Source: Vulcanisaeta sp. JCM 14467 (GTDB lineage: Archaea > Thermoproteota > Thermoprotei > Thermoproteales > Thermocladiaceae). Taken from it: 64,000 bases of DNA. The notes below the pieces were generated by a model. That model worked only from the letters and a program-made list of their open reading frames with translations, was not told the origin of the DNA and ran no database searches. Positions 19,383-28,855 of the stretch are shown one piece after another (the stretch's first letter is position 1; every line of letters begins with the position of its first letter). The translations under genes and the position numbers were made by a program. The stretch covers positions 62,001 to 126,000 of the forward strand of contig NZ_BBDM01000004.1 in the NCBI RefSeq assembly GCF_001316245.1. The letters run 5' to 3'.

Positions 19383-20327
19383 ATGAGTAGATTTAGGGCG
19401 TATTACGATTACGGAATTGTTATTGAGTATGGGAATAAACGTTTCATAATTGACCCATTGAGGAAACCCGGTGTCTCCTTTAACGCCGTATTAATAACCC
19501 ATGGGCACAGGGATCACGTTAATCCGAGAGCCCTTCACAGGGCTTCGCCAATAATAATGAGTAAGGAGACCGCAGCCATAATTAGGGCGCGTGACGGTGA
19601 TTACCTCAGGCATATTGCGGTTGGCCCAGGGTCTAGGCTCTTCATTAATGATGTATTGATTGAATCCTTCAATGCCGGTCACGTCATTGGTAGTTTATCC
19701 TACGTACTAGACTTTGGGGATTTAAGGGTGGGTGTTACCGGCGATTTTAATGTGGAGCCATCAATAATACTTGATGGCGCCAAGGGCCTTGATGTTGACG
19801 TGCTAATAATGGAGGCCACTTATGGTGACCCAGACTACGTATTTCCGAGGAGGCATGAACTATATAATGAGTTGAGGGCTGTTGTCGAGGATGGGGTTAA
19901 AGACGGCATTGCCGTATTCATGGGTCAACCACTTGGTCGCGGTCAGGAACTCACCGTGTTGCTTAGGGATTACCCAATTTACGTTGAGCCTAGCATTAAG
20001 GCGATTAATAATATCCTGGGCTTGAGATACGGCATGGTGGCTGACAAGCCACCGCCAGCGGGCTCCGTACTGATTACCGGCATTCCCAAGGACATTACGT
20101 GGTTCGTTAAAGTCCTGAGGAGTAGGTATGGTAAGGTTAGGATTACCGCATTGAGCGGCATGTATGCAAAGCAGTCTAGGGTTACCCGATTAAGGCAATT
20201 CGGCGTGGATGCAATACCCCTCAGTAGTCATTCCGACTTCCCAGGGCTTGTGGACTTCGTCCTGAGTAGTGGGGCTAAGCTCGTGTACACTGTTTATGCA
20301 ACGCCACAAAATTCGCGAGGTACTTAA
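19383..20327 (+). CDS. Metallo-beta-lactamase-fold nuclease-like protein (frameshifted C-terminus)
   Basis: The metal-binding motif THGHRDH (HxHxDH), FNAGHVIGS, TGDFN and the late SSHSDFPGLVDFV (SxHSD) match archaeal proteins related to CPSF/RNase J exonucleases of the MBL fold, without a full beta-CASP domain. About 320 residues. The frame ends TVYATPQNSRGT-stop, but adding one G gives VYGNATKFARYLRNELNI, the expected ending. After that correction no stop comes before the SAM-hydrolase gene downstream, so the exact end is uncertain. Probably an RNA- or DNA-processing hydrolase. A TATA-like TTTTTTA lies about 20-25 bases ahead of ATG 19383. Confidence 0.7.
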   Translation: MSRFRAYYDYGIVIEYGNKRFIIDPLRKPGVSFNAVLITHGHRDHVNPRALHRASPIIMSKETAAIIRARDGDYLRHIAVGPGSRLFINDVLIESFNAGHVIGSLSYVLDFGDLRVGVTGDFNVEPSIILDGAKGLDVDVLIMEATYGDPDYVFPRRHELYNELRAVVEDGVKDGIAVFMGQPLGRGQELTVLLRDYPIYVEPSIKAINNILGLRYGMVADKPPPAGSVLITGIPKDITWFVKVLRSRYGKVRITALSGMYAKQSRVTRLRQFGVDAIPLSSHSDFPGLVDFVLSSGAKLVYTVYATPQNSRGT

Positions 20328-20437
20328 GGAATGAGCTTAATATCATGCTAGGCCATTACCTGGCGTGGCCAATTAACCATGGACTACTTCCTGTGATGGA
20401 TAGAATGCTTAAATTAGGGGATGGCATAAACGCACCG

Positions 20438-21242
20438 ATGAGACCAATAATAACATTACTTACGGATTTTGGCTATGACTCATACTTCGTACCATCAATG
20501 AAGGGCGTGATACTAAGCCTAAACCCAGACGCGGTTATAATTGACATAACGCATGCCATACCCCCATTCAACATCTACAAGGCAGCATTCACACTATGGG
20601 CATCGTACAAGTACTTCCCCAGGGGCACAGTGCACGTGGTTGTTATCGATCCAGGCGTTGGGACATCGAGAAGGGCCATAGCTATTAAGACGAGGAATTA
20701 CTACTTCGTTGGCCCCGACAATGGCGTGTTAATGATGGCTGCCGAGGATGACGGCATAATTGAGGTTAGGGCTATTGAGAGTAGGGAATTCATGAGGCCG
20801 GTTATTTCGAGTACATTCCATGGCCGTGACATATTCGCTCCAGTTGCGGCGTACCTAAGCCTTGGGCTGGACATATCAATGCTTGGGCCTAGGGTTACGG
20901 ACCCTGTTAAGTTACCTGGTATTTCAAGTAAGGTCTCAAGGGGTGTTGCTGATTCGAGGATAATATACATTGATCACTTCGGTAATGCCTACACGGGTGT
21001 TAGGGAGGGTGACCTTGGGACTAGGCCTTGAGTATGGTGATGAGTTGAGGGTTGTTATACCGAGGAGGGGTGCGGACATTAGGGTCAGGTTCCTGAGGAG
21101 TTATGGCTATGCCAATGAGGGTGAGACTTTGGCGTTGATTAATAGTGAGGGTTTCCTGGAGCTTTCCGTGAATAGGGGTAGTTTTGCCCAGAGGTTTGGT
21201 GTTGAGGAGGGTGATGAGGTTACTATTTCAATCCTTAAATAA
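20438..21242 (+). CDS. SAM hydrolase (S-adenosyl-L-methionine hydroxide adenosyltransferase, DUF62), one frameshift
   Basis: The start is ATG 20438 (MRPIITLLTDFGYDSYFVPSMKG), about 25 bases after CTTAAATTA. Family motifs are LTDFG, VIDPGVGTSRRAI, VGPDNGVL, FHGRDIFAPVAA and the C-terminal IYIDHFGNAYT domain. The frame breaks near 21010; the second piece continues LGLEYGDELRVVIPRRG to TISILK. The enzyme splits SAM to adenosine and methionine using water. Full length is about 268 residues, normal for the family. Its 3' end overlaps the convergent ogt gene by 8 bases. Confidence 0.88.
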
Positions 21243-21786
21243 TCATGTTGTGGGTTGCGTAGCCTAGGAGTTCTCTGAAGTTTCTCGTTAGTGTCACATC
21301 ATCAACCAGGTAGTGCTTGGGTACCTTACCATTAACAATCCTCACGCCCTCCATCTCCAGTAATCTCATTTTAACCTCAACATCACCCGAGGAGTAGCCG
21401 CCTAGGGAGCCGTCACTCTTAATGACTCTGTGGCACGGTACAACAACCGGCAGCCTATTGGCGCTTGCCAGCTTACCGACTGCTCTGGGGCTCGTGTTCA
21501 ACAGTCTAGCCAATTGCGCATAGGTCGCCACCCTGCCCCTTGGTATTGCAAGCATGGCCAACTGGGCAAGCCCAAGCAAACCCGGGCTGAGTTCGAGGTG
21601 GTCAATTATCTCTTGAGGCCCTATTAAGCCCATTATGTACTTCATTAATGCGTCGCCAATTGGGTTTATGGCATTATCTCTAACACCATCAACACCAACT
21701 CTAATCCTGATCTCCCGAATCCTATTGCCGTGAATACACGTCTCCAGGGCGCCAATGCCCTTAAGTATCAATGTTATGCAATGCAT
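21235..21786 (-). CDS. ogt: Methylated-DNA--protein-cysteine methyltransferase
   Basis: The catalytic motif VVPCHRVI is present, followed by GSLGGYSSGDVEVKMRLLEMEG. Before it lies the DNA-binding wHTH: IPRGRVATYAQLARLLNTSPRAVGKLASANRLP, with the arginine finger after the recognition helix. The N-terminal domain is short, and total length is 183 residues. It transfers the alkyl group from O6-alkylguanine to its own Cys in a suicide reaction. It is divergent from moaD with only 49 bases between start codons. Confidence 0.95.
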   Translation of the reverse strand: MHCITLILKGIGALETCIHGNRIREIRIRVGVDGVRDNAINPIGDALMKYIMGLIGPQEIIDHLELSPGLLGLAQLAMLAIPRGRVATYAQLARLLNTSPRAVGKLASANRLPVVVPCHRVIKSDGSLGGYSSGDVEVKMRLLEMEGVRIVNGKVPKHYLVDDVTLTRNFRELLGYATHNMII

Positions 21787-21835
21787 TTAATTCAATCACT
21801 TAGGAGGACTTAAAAACCTGTTCCGAGCGCACACT

Positions 21836-22117
21836 GTGGTTGTTAGGGTTAGGCTTGTGGGCGTGTTGAAGGCGCTTACCCTGGGTAGGGATTACGTGGA
21901 GCTTAACGAGGTCTCAACCGTGAGAGATGTTATCAACGGCCTTAAGTCAATAAATGAGAAGTTGTTCAAGAGAGTCTTCGACCATGCGAGGGGTGAATTA
22001 GCCCCTGACATATACGTCGCGGTTAATGACATCGACATTAGGCTTCTCAAGGGTCTTGACACGCCCATTAGGGATGGTGATGAAGTTTTAATACTTGCCT
22101 ACATCCACGGTGGTTAA
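21836..22117 (+). CDS. moaD: MoaD/ThiS-family ubiquitin-like sulfur carrier
   Basis: The 93-residue beta-grasp protein ends in the diagnostic Gly-Gly (LILAYIHGG), which is adenylated and thiocarboxylated by an E1-like enzyme. GDEVLILAYI is typical of MoaD. The likely role is sulfur delivery for the pyranopterin of molybdenum/tungsten cofactor, which the two AOR-family enzymes in this window need; archaeal SAMP-like roles in tRNA thiolation or protein tagging are alternatives. GTG start at 21836. The next gene starts 6 bases after its stop. Confidence 0.85.
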   Translation: MVVRVRLVGVLKALTLGRDYVELNEVSTVRDVINGLKSINEKLFKRVFDHARGELAPDIYVAVNDIDIRLLKGLDTPIRDGDEVLILAYIHGG

Positions 22118-22122
22118 CAGCA

Positions 22123-22644
22123 ATGAGCTACCTGATAAGGTTGGGCAGCGACATTGGTGAATTGAAAATTTGGTTTGCGACAGTGGTATTAACGAAGCCC
22201 ATCAATGATGAAGTAATAATTAGGGTTAAGTCCATAGTGGGTGAGTGCCCAAACTCACTAATAACCATTGTACCTGCCAGGAAGGTTCTGAACCCATGGC
22301 ACATGATATATCCCGCGTACCTAAGCCTTAGGGACTACCTAAGGGGTTTATCGAGGTTTAAGGATCCGGGGCTTGGCGCACTGACCTATATGGCAGGCAC
22401 GTCGCAGTTAAAGAAGGGATTAAGTATTATGAGCCCCATTGGTGATTATCAACTATCAATCATCATAATGAGCATAAGTGACTGTGTACGTGATGTAGTG
22501 GGTAGGGTTATTGACGTATTTAGGAGTATGATGGAGGATTTAGTGATTGGTGTTGGTTGTCATAGGGCTTATGATGGCTTGTTTAAATCCATTGATGATT
22601 TTATGAACGCATTAATCAGTAGTTATATTAGTGAGTTCACGTGA
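22123..22644 (+). CDS. Probable KEOPS subunit Cgi121
   Basis: The 173-residue protein is soluble, with a central stretch LGALTYMAGTSQLKKGLSIMSPIGDYQLSIIIMS. This resembles the Cgi121/TPRKB core, where a sequence of the type xxxYLAGxxQIxxAI is followed by a strand. KEOPS makes the t6A modification in tRNA; Cgi121 recruits the tRNA. The match is by pattern only and the other KEOPS genes are not in the window. It is probably cotranscribed with moaD (6-base gap). Confidence 0.5.
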   Translation: MSYLIRLGSDIGELKIWFATVVLTKPINDEVIIRVKSIVGECPNSLITIVPARKVLNPWHMIYPAYLSLRDYLRGLSRFKDPGLGALTYMAGTSQLKKGLSIMSPIGDYQLSIIIMSISDCVRDVVGRVIDVFRSMMEDLVIGVGCHRAYDGLFKSIDDFMNALISSYISEFT

Positions 22645-22701
22645 GCTGCGGCAATTCTTGCAGTTAATAATTTATAATTCCAGTGTGGTTTCGGGAAGCC
22701 A

Positions 22702-23906
22702 ATGGATAGGCTATTTTACACGGCTAGAGATGAGGAGATAATTAATGGTGAGGCAACGGACATATACTTCCTAAGAACGGTCGACGTGCTTAAGGCCGCC
22801 GGTCTCGATAAGGTTAGGGTTAGGGCTGAGTTCCACGTGGTTAATTTACCGAGGAATTACAAGTGGGCGGTATTTGCTGGGTTGAAGGAGGTAATAAACC
22901 TCACGGTAGCCAAGGAGTTGCCAATAACGATATATGCAATGCCCGAGGGCACGTTATTTAAGGCTAATGAGCCATAATGGTCATTGAGGGTAATTACACC
23001 GACTTCGCCGTTTACGAAACAACATTCCTGGGCATACTTAGACACTACAGTTCAGTGGCTAGTAAGGCTGCAAGGATTAAGAAGCTAACCGGTGATAAGT
23101 CTTGCATATTCTTTGGGGCCAGGGTTGTTCACCCAGCCATACAGCCCATGGTTGATAGGGCAGCCTACATAGGTGGTTGTGAGGGCGTTGCCGGCGTGAT
23201 TGGGGCTAGATTACTGGGCATTAAGCCAAGCGGTACGATGCCTCATGCATTAATGATAGTGTTTAGGCACGCCACTGGCAATCACACGCTTGCCTGGGCC
23301 TGGTTTGACAAGGTGATGCCCAGCGACGTGCCGAGGATCGTACTCGTCGATACGTTCTTTGACGAGCGTGAGGAGGCAATGATGGCGGCTAAATTACTTA
23401 ATGAGAAGCTCTACGGCGTTAGGCTTGACACACCAAGCAGTAGGCGCGGTAACATGGAGGCCATTGCACGTGAAGTTAGGTGGACCCTTGACCTTGCTGG
23501 CTATAAGAATGTGAAGATACTGATCAGTGGTGGTGTTGATGAGGATGACGTGGTTAAGCTCAAAGACGTGGCTGACATGTTCGGTGTCGGCACATCAATA
23601 GCCTTCCCACCGAGTGTTGATATTAGTATGGACATTGTGGAGGCTTATGACGAGAAGAGTGGGCGTTGGGTACCAATAACGAAGCGCGGCAAGTTACCTG
23701 GCTTCAAGCAGGTATATAGGTGCGCAGGGACCCTTAATGACCAAGTGATTCCGTGGGGTACAGAGCCGGCGCCGTGCCCTGACGGTTCTAAGCCAGTGCC
23801 ACTGCTTAGGAAGTTTGTTGATAATGGTAGGGCTGTTGAGCCGATACCTAGTGATCAGGAGATTAGGGGTTATGTGCTTGAGCAGTTGAAGTATGCCGAA
23901 ATGTGA
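22702..23906 (+). CDS. Nicotinate phosphoribosyltransferase, archaeal type (one frameshift)
   Basis: About 401 residues. The N-terminal piece ([27 protein letters not shown]) and the C-terminal piece join near 22972; one base turns NEP-stop into [27 protein letters not shown]. The core has [50 protein letters not shown] and [13 protein letters not shown], matching the Thermoplasma-type NAPRTase. Near the end a cluster of cysteines (YRCAGTL...[10 protein letters not shown]) resembles the metal knuckle of that group. The enzyme joins nicotinate and PRPP in NAD salvage. A TATA box (ATTTATAAT) lies about 28 bases before the ATG. Confidence 0.92.
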
Positions 23907-23984
23907 TTGTTCATAGGTGTTTGGTGATTGAAAAATAGGTCAATATCAAGTTTTTCTCCAGGTGGGTTTTGGGTTAAAGAAGAT

Positions 23985-24012
23985 GTTATTTTCTATTTTT
24001 AAGGAAAATAAC
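23985..24012. terminator. Bidirectional hairpin terminator between NAPRTase and the acidic micro-ORF
   Basis: GTTATTTTC (23985-23993) and GAAAATAAC (24004-24012) form perfect 9-base arms around a 10-base loop rich in T. It lies 79 bases after the NAPRTase stop and 9 bases after the stop of the micro-ORF on the other strand. Both strands present T-rich tracts, as archaeal terminators require. Confidence 0.5.
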
Positions 24013-24020
24013 TATTAAGC

Positions 24021-24113
24021 TCACAGCTCCTCTTCCCACTCCTCCTCGAACTCTTCCCACTCCTCTTCCTCCTCACCTTCCCATTCCTCCTCTTCCATAA
24101 CTAGGTTGTTCAT
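24021..24113 (-). CDS. Acidic tryptophan-containing micropeptide (30 residues)
   Basis: A complete ORF from ATG 24113 to TGA 24021. It begins MNNLVMEEEEWEGEEEEEW and ends EEFEEEWEEEL. Two thirds of the residues are Glu, with Trp at 11, 19 and 26 and Phe at 22. W19, F22 and W26 are spaced to fall on one face of a helix. A TATA-like CTTTTTAATA on the minus strand (24141-24150) is correctly placed for a nearly leaderless transcript. A terminator-like hairpin follows. I know no named family; it could bind a basic partner such as an RNA-binding or ribosomal protein. A low-complexity artefact is possible, but promoter, start, stop and terminator agree. Confidence 0.5.
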   Translation of the reverse strand: MNNLVMEEEEWEGEEEEEWEEFEEEWEEEL

Positions 24114-24248
24114 GCTCGATCAATGGTGACTTAAAAGAATTATTAAAAAGCATTACCTACCTGACTTGATTATATACACTATGGTCCTAACCACATCCTA
24201 ATTAACCGGGCTTAACGAGCACTGGCGCGGTCATGAGGTAGGTGTGGT

Positions 24249-24256
24249 TTATAAAA
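24249..24256 (+). promoter_or_regulatory. TATA box of the THUMP-domain gene
   Basis: TTTATAAA lies about 22-25 bases before the GTG at 24274. Confidence 0.45.
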
Positions 24257-24273
24257 GGTTGAGGTAGAATATA

Positions 24274-24825
24274 GTGGGGGTTGATGTGGATTTCAACCTA
24301 GTCGTGTCCACAGGGAGGAGATTAGAGGGTAGGTGTGCGGATGAGCTTAGGTACATCGGTGATTTAATCGGCATGAGGATTGCCCAGACATCCTTCACGG
24401 GCTTTGACGGGTTGATAACGGGCTACGTTGATGGGGATCCTGTGGAGTTCACCAGGAGGTTGAGGGAACTGGTTAGTAGTGGTCGTTATGTGCCGCGTTT
24501 TGTGCTTAAGGTTGTGCCGGTAATGAGGACTGTTAAGACGGATATTGAGGAGATTAGTAAGGCTGCCGTTGAGTTGGCGGGTAGGTACTTGGGCCCTAAT
24601 GAGACTTATAAGGTTGAGGTTAGGAAGAGGGGTGTTGATTTGGGTAGGATGGATATTATTAATTCCATTGCCTCGAAGATAGGTAATAAGGTTAGGCTTG
24701 AGAATCCGGATAAGGTTATTCAGGTTGAGATTTTCCCGTCAAGGACTGGGGTAAGCGTCATTAGGGAGGACGACATCTTCTCCCTGATGAAGGTAAGCGT
24801 TAATACTCAACAGGACAGTGGGTAA
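24274..24825 (+). CDS. THUMP-domain RNA-binding protein (Tan1-like)
   Basis: The 183-residue protein has an N-terminal strand region (NLVVSTGRRLEGRCADELRYIGDLIG) and a THUMP domain (YKVEVRKRGVDLGRMDIINSIASKIGNKVRLENPDKVIQVEIF). It has no catalytic domain. Stand-alone THUMP proteins of this kind resemble yeast Tan1, which helps the acetyltransferase make ac4C in tRNA. That role is inferred. The GTG start is at 24274; a TATA box lies just upstream. Confidence 0.82.
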   Translation: MGVDVDFNLVVSTGRRLEGRCADELRYIGDLIGMRIAQTSFTGFDGLITGYVDGDPVEFTRRLRELVSSGRYVPRFVLKVVPVMRTVKTDIEEISKAAVELAGRYLGPNETYKVEVRKRGVDLGRMDIINSIASKIGNKVRLENPDKVIQVEIFPSRTGVSVIREDDIFSLMKVSVNTQQDSG

Positions 24826-24878
24826 TTCATTAATCAATTAACCATAATCTTTTAATTACTTCATTAAACCCTACCTCA

Positions 24879-25706
24879 ATGGAGGTCACAGTCATTGGAA
24901 CGGGTAGGATGGGTAGCGCATTAGTTAGGAGGTTAGCTAAGCAGGGCTTTGACGTGTATGCATGGAATAGGACTAAGGAGAGACTAAGGGATTTACCCGC
25001 CAAGGCTATTGATGACATCTCACAGGCCAGGGGAGTTACCATCATATTCGTCTCTGACGATGAGGCATTAAATGCGGTTAAGGGTGTTGGTGGTGACATA
25101 ATCGTGTTATCCGGAACCTACAGTGTGAGCGCCGTTACGGCATTTAATGCTAGGTTTACGAGCATGGGTAGGGGATTACTCGCGGCACCCGTGGTTGGCG
25201 GGCCTGCTGATGTGGAGAATGGGACGGCCATATACCTGGTCGGTGGTCCCGAAGCCACCTATCAAAGGGTTAGGGAGGTGTTTGATAGGTTAGGTTTCGT
25301 GATTAGGCTTCCAACGGCTGAGTCCGCAATGGCGCTTAAGCTTGCCTATAACGCATTTTTGATAGGGTCTATGGCATTGCTTGGTGAGTACGTAGTGCTC
25401 GGTAGGACCTACGGGGTTGATGATGATACGCTAAAGTCATTATTGAGTAGGACCGTGTTTAAGGACGTGGCTGAGAAGTACCTTGATAGGATGCTCAAGC
25501 CCAAGTCACCACCATCATTCACGCTAGCCCTGGCAGCCAAGGACGTGCACTACGCGGTTAAGTCGGCCGGTGATGCTAAGACGCCTCTCGTAGTTTCATC
25601 GGCGGTTAAGTCCCTGTACGAGTTGCTAGCTGTTTTGGGCTTTGGTAATGAGGATTATGTTAGGGCAGGCCTACTCGAGCTTATTGGCGGTTTGAGGGAA
25701 AAATAA
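24879..25706 (+). CDS. NAD(P)-dependent 3-hydroxyisobutyrate dehydrogenase-family oxidoreductase
   Basis: The N-terminal Rossmann motif is GTGRMGSALVRRLAKQGFDVYAWNRT; the Asn-Arg-Thr after the second strand favours NADP. The substrate loop is LAAPVVGGPADVENGTAIYLVGG, and the catalytic lysine lies in LKLAYNAFLIG. Length is 275 residues. The family reduces or oxidises beta-hydroxyacids (3-hydroxyisobutyrate, tartronate semialdehyde, succinic semialdehyde); the substrate is not fixed. A TATA-like CTTTTAATT lies about 27 bases before ATG 24879. Confidence 0.85.
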   Translation: MEVTVIGTGRMGSALVRRLAKQGFDVYAWNRTKERLRDLPAKAIDDISQARGVTIIFVSDDEALNAVKGVGGDIIVLSGTYSVSAVTAFNARFTSMGRGLLAAPVVGGPADVENGTAIYLVGGPEATYQRVREVFDRLGFVIRLPTAESAMALKLAYNAFLIGSMALLGEYVVLGRTYGVDDDTLKSLLSRTVFKDVAEKYLDRMLKPKSPPSFTLALAAKDVHYAVKSAGDAKTPLVVSSAVKSLYELLAVLGFGNEDYVRAGLLELIGGLREK

Positions 25707-25735
25707 TGCTTATTAAGTCCGCAGTTTAACCGTGC

Positions 25736-26059
25736 ATGATGAGCGAGGGCGCCAAGGTTGAGGTTGAGAGGGTTTACGTGATTAACCTAAGGAGGACCAG
25801 GGAGGTTTCAAGGACTAAGAGGTCTCCATACGCTGTTAGGTTGATTAGGAGGTTCGTGGCAAGGCACATGAGGGTTGAGCCTGAGAAGGTTAGGATTGAC
25901 AATAGTGTCAATGAGTATGTTTGGTCCAGGGGCATTGAGAAGCCTCCGAGGAGGATTGAGGTAAAGGTTACTAAGTACGGTGATGGAACCGTTAAGGTCA
26001 CTTTGAACGTGCCAGAGAAGACCGAGGAGAGGGCTGAGACTAAGGCGGAGTCAAAGTGA
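25736..26059 (+). CDS. rpl31e: 50S ribosomal protein eL31
   Basis: The 107-residue protein has the L31e core: [66 protein letters not shown]. The C-terminal tail ([15 protein letters not shown]) is charged and longer than usual. A TATA-like CTTATTAA lies about 28 bases upstream of the two adjacent ATG codons (25736, 25739). In many archaea eL31 sits with L39e, aIF6 and L18ae; here it stands alone, 27 kb from L18ae. Confidence 0.95.
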   Translation: MMSEGAKVEVERVYVINLRRTREVSRTKRSPYAVRLIRRFVARHMRVEPEKVRIDNSVNEYVWSRGIEKPPRRIEVKVTKYGDGTVKVTLNVPEKTEERAETKAESK

Positions 26060-26122
26060 TCATCTGGTTTATGATTTTGAATTATCCAATCTTTTTATAA
26101 GGGCTCTTTATCTTTCAATAAC

Positions 26123-28768
26123 GTGGTTAGTAATAGGACGTTGCAATTAATGTCTAGGTTGTTCACGGCAGTTCTTTACTTTGCAATTTCCCTAATAGCA
26201 TTCATGCTCGATTTCCCATTCTACCCAGCCCCAGTTGCACTACTCATTGTTGTAGTGACTACGGCGCTGGCATACTCAGGGCATGTTAAGCTTGGCTTTG
26301 CAATAATGACGATACTCCTAATACCAGCGCTACTCTATGTCTATAAATACGCAGCACTTGGCGCCTTACTACTCATACTAATCCTCTTAATCCTGATCAG
26401 GGTCTTTGACTGGCTGGGTGTTGGTGTTGGAATGCTTGCCTGGGAGTTCTCAATAATGCCGAACCAGCTCTACGTCCTTTCAGTGCCCCTAATACTGACC
26501 TCGCCAAGCCTCACGATAGGGGTTACCAGGAGGGTGACGCCGCTTAAGTCCCTAATAACATTCCTAATACTTTACATACCAACACTATTACTGCTCAATG
26601 CCAATAACGCCATTATTCCCTGGTTTGGCTATGTGAGTATGAATCTAGCGCCGTTGCAATCACTTACCGTTAATTCAATAACGAGTGCGTTAGGAGGCAT
26701 GGACGTGGGGTTATACGGCCTTTCCCAGGCGATTGGTAGGGTCTTTACCTGGACCAGCACCTATGTGCTACCGCCAATAATGGCATTGACGGCGTACATT
26801 GCGTACGCCGTATCAAGTAGGTTGAGGTCACATGATAATAGGGTGGTTAGATTCCTCGCACCTGCCATTGGCACGATGACCGCCTACGCATTAATGACAT
26901 ACCTATTATTTTACATGAATCCATACTTCGGGCTTTACCAGGGTATTGACGTTAACACGTTGATGCGTGGGTTATTACCTGCCTCATCATTAGCCTCGCC
27001 ATACTACCACTAATAATGCACTTCAGGCTTGTCGAGATTAGGTTTGAACAGGAGGAGAAGCAATCAATGGTTGCGCTTGAGCGTGGATACCAACTAATCC
27101 TGAATAAGGATGAGCTAAAGTCCCTCGCAAATGAGTGGGATAATGTGGTTGGACTTGACGATATTAAAAATGAGATAGAGACCTCGGTCATAACGCCGCT
27201 TAGGGACGTTAAGTTATCCCAGAAATACGGCTTAATGCCAATACATGGAGTTCTCCTATTCGGTCCCCCCGGCGTGGGTAAGACAATGCTCGCGAGGGCA
27301 ATTGCAGGTAGGTTGGGTTGGACCACAATAATCATGAACCTAGGCGAACTGCTCAGTAAGTACTACGGCGAGAGCGAGAATAGGTTAACCGAGCTCTTCA
27401 AGGTTGCTAGGAACTATGCGCCGTCAGTAATAATAATTGATGAGTTCGACGCCATTGGTAAGGCAAGGACCAGGTATGTAAGCGATGATGTAACACCAAG
27501 GCTACTAAACATACTGCTCAGTGAGATGGATGGAATAACCAAGAGTAATGAGAATATCCTAGTAATCGGGACAACAAACCAGCCAGACCTCCTAGACCCG
27601 GCCCTGCTCAGGCCTGGCAGGTTCGACAAGGTAATCTACGTACCACCACCCAATGAGGAGACCAGGGCCAGAATGTTTGAGACAATGCTGAGGGGTAAAC
27701 CTGTCCAGGGGCCAATTGATTACGTGAAACTTGCCAAGATGACTGATAGGTTCACCGGCGCTGACATAATGAATGTGATTAGGACGGCAGTTCTCGAGTC
27801 ATTGAGGGATGGCGAGCCAATAACCCAGGGCAAGCTTGAGGAGATAATCAATAGGTATAAACCCAGCCTAACCTATGACCTCCTTGAGAGGTACGAGGCC
27901 TTCAGGCTTCAGTATAGTAGGTTGAGGACCTACGGCAAGGCGCAGGTGGGTATTCCGGAGGTTACCTGGAATGATGTTGGTGATCTTGAGGAGGTTAAGG
28001 AGGTCATTAATAAGTACGTAATAGCCACAATGCAGAGGAGGGATATACTCGAGAAGTTGGGTATTGAGCCAATACACGGCATACTACTCTTCGGTCCACC
28101 GGGTGTTGGTAAGACACTTGTTGCCAAGGCAACGGCAAATATGCTCAAGGCAAACTTCATAGAACTCAATGGAGCAGAGCTCGCCAGGGTTGGTCCTGAG
28201 AGGGCGGCCGCCGTTGTTAAGGACGTGTTCAACATGGCTCGTGATAATGCTCCAGCCATAATATTCATTGACGAAATAGACTCAGTAGCGCCGCCTAGGG
28301 ATTCACCGATAGGTGGTGTTTGGTCCAACGTAATTGCCCAGCTATTGACTGAGATGGATGGGTTAAGGGGGCTCAATAACGTAATAGTTATAGCGGCTAC
28401 GAATAGGCCCTGGTTCATTGATCCAGCCCTGCTTAGGCCTGGTAGATTTGACAAGGTTATCTACATACCACCACCGAATAAGGATGCTAGGCGTGAAATC
28501 ATTAAGATACACATGAGGAATGCGGAGGTTGAGGAGGGCGTAATTGACTGGGTTGCTGAGGTCACCGAGGCTATAGCGGCGCTGACCTGGCTGCCTGGTT
28601 AGGGAAGCTAAGATGAGGGCCCTTGACAGGGTTTTGAGTGGTGATAATAAGGTTAGGATTACCAGGGAGGACTTCGAGTACGCACTTAATAAGGTTCGCC
28701 CATCATTGAATAGGGAGTTGCTTAGTCAGTATGAGGACTTCGTAAGGAGGATTAATTTGATTGTTTGA
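26123..28768 (+). CDS. Membrane-bound tandem AAA ATPase (three frameshifts)
   Basis: The first 296 residues carry about eight hydrophobic helices. One base near 26968 links them to VITCLIISLAILPLIMHFRLVEIRF, a last helix followed by two AAA modules. D1 has GPPGVGKTMLARA, IIIDEFDAIG and LLRPGRFDK; D2 has GPPGVGKTLVAKA, IIFIDEIDSVAPP and LLRPGRFDK. The end is also broken: bases missing near 28573 and 28592 restore YSGADLAALVREAKMRALDRVLSG, and the protein ends at TGA 28768 (about 880 residues). Membrane-bound AAA proteins are known from Sulfolobus; they may unfold membrane or surface substrates and feed the proteasome. The TATA box TTTTTATAA lies about 27 bases before GTG 26123. The two Cas4-like genes follow. 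Confidence 0.85.
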
Positions 28769-28822
28769 TCATGGTGCTTTTATCCAGTGGTATGGTATAG
28801 CTTCAGGAGTTATCGTAGGCTT

Positions 28823-28831
28823 AGTAATTTA
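28823..28831 (+). promoter_or_regulatory. TATA box of the Cas4-like nuclease gene
   Basis: AGTAATTTAAAGGG contains ATTTAAAG about 28 bases before ATG 28856. This suggests that the two Cas4-like genes are transcribed from their own promoter and favours this start over the longer frame from 28787. Confidence 0.45.
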
Positions 28832-28855
28832 AAGGGTTCCTTTCACAGTTTCGTC

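Noticed and set aside
24021-24113. Acidic micro-ORF as low-complexity noise
   Set aside because: Placed instead as a probable gene, because start, TATA element, stop and following hairpin agree; the reservation stays in its confidence.
27930-28454. Minus-strand frame of 174 codons inside the AAA gene
   Set aside because: It is antisense to the Walker A and B region of D2; a similar antisense frame exists under D1 because both modules share sequence.
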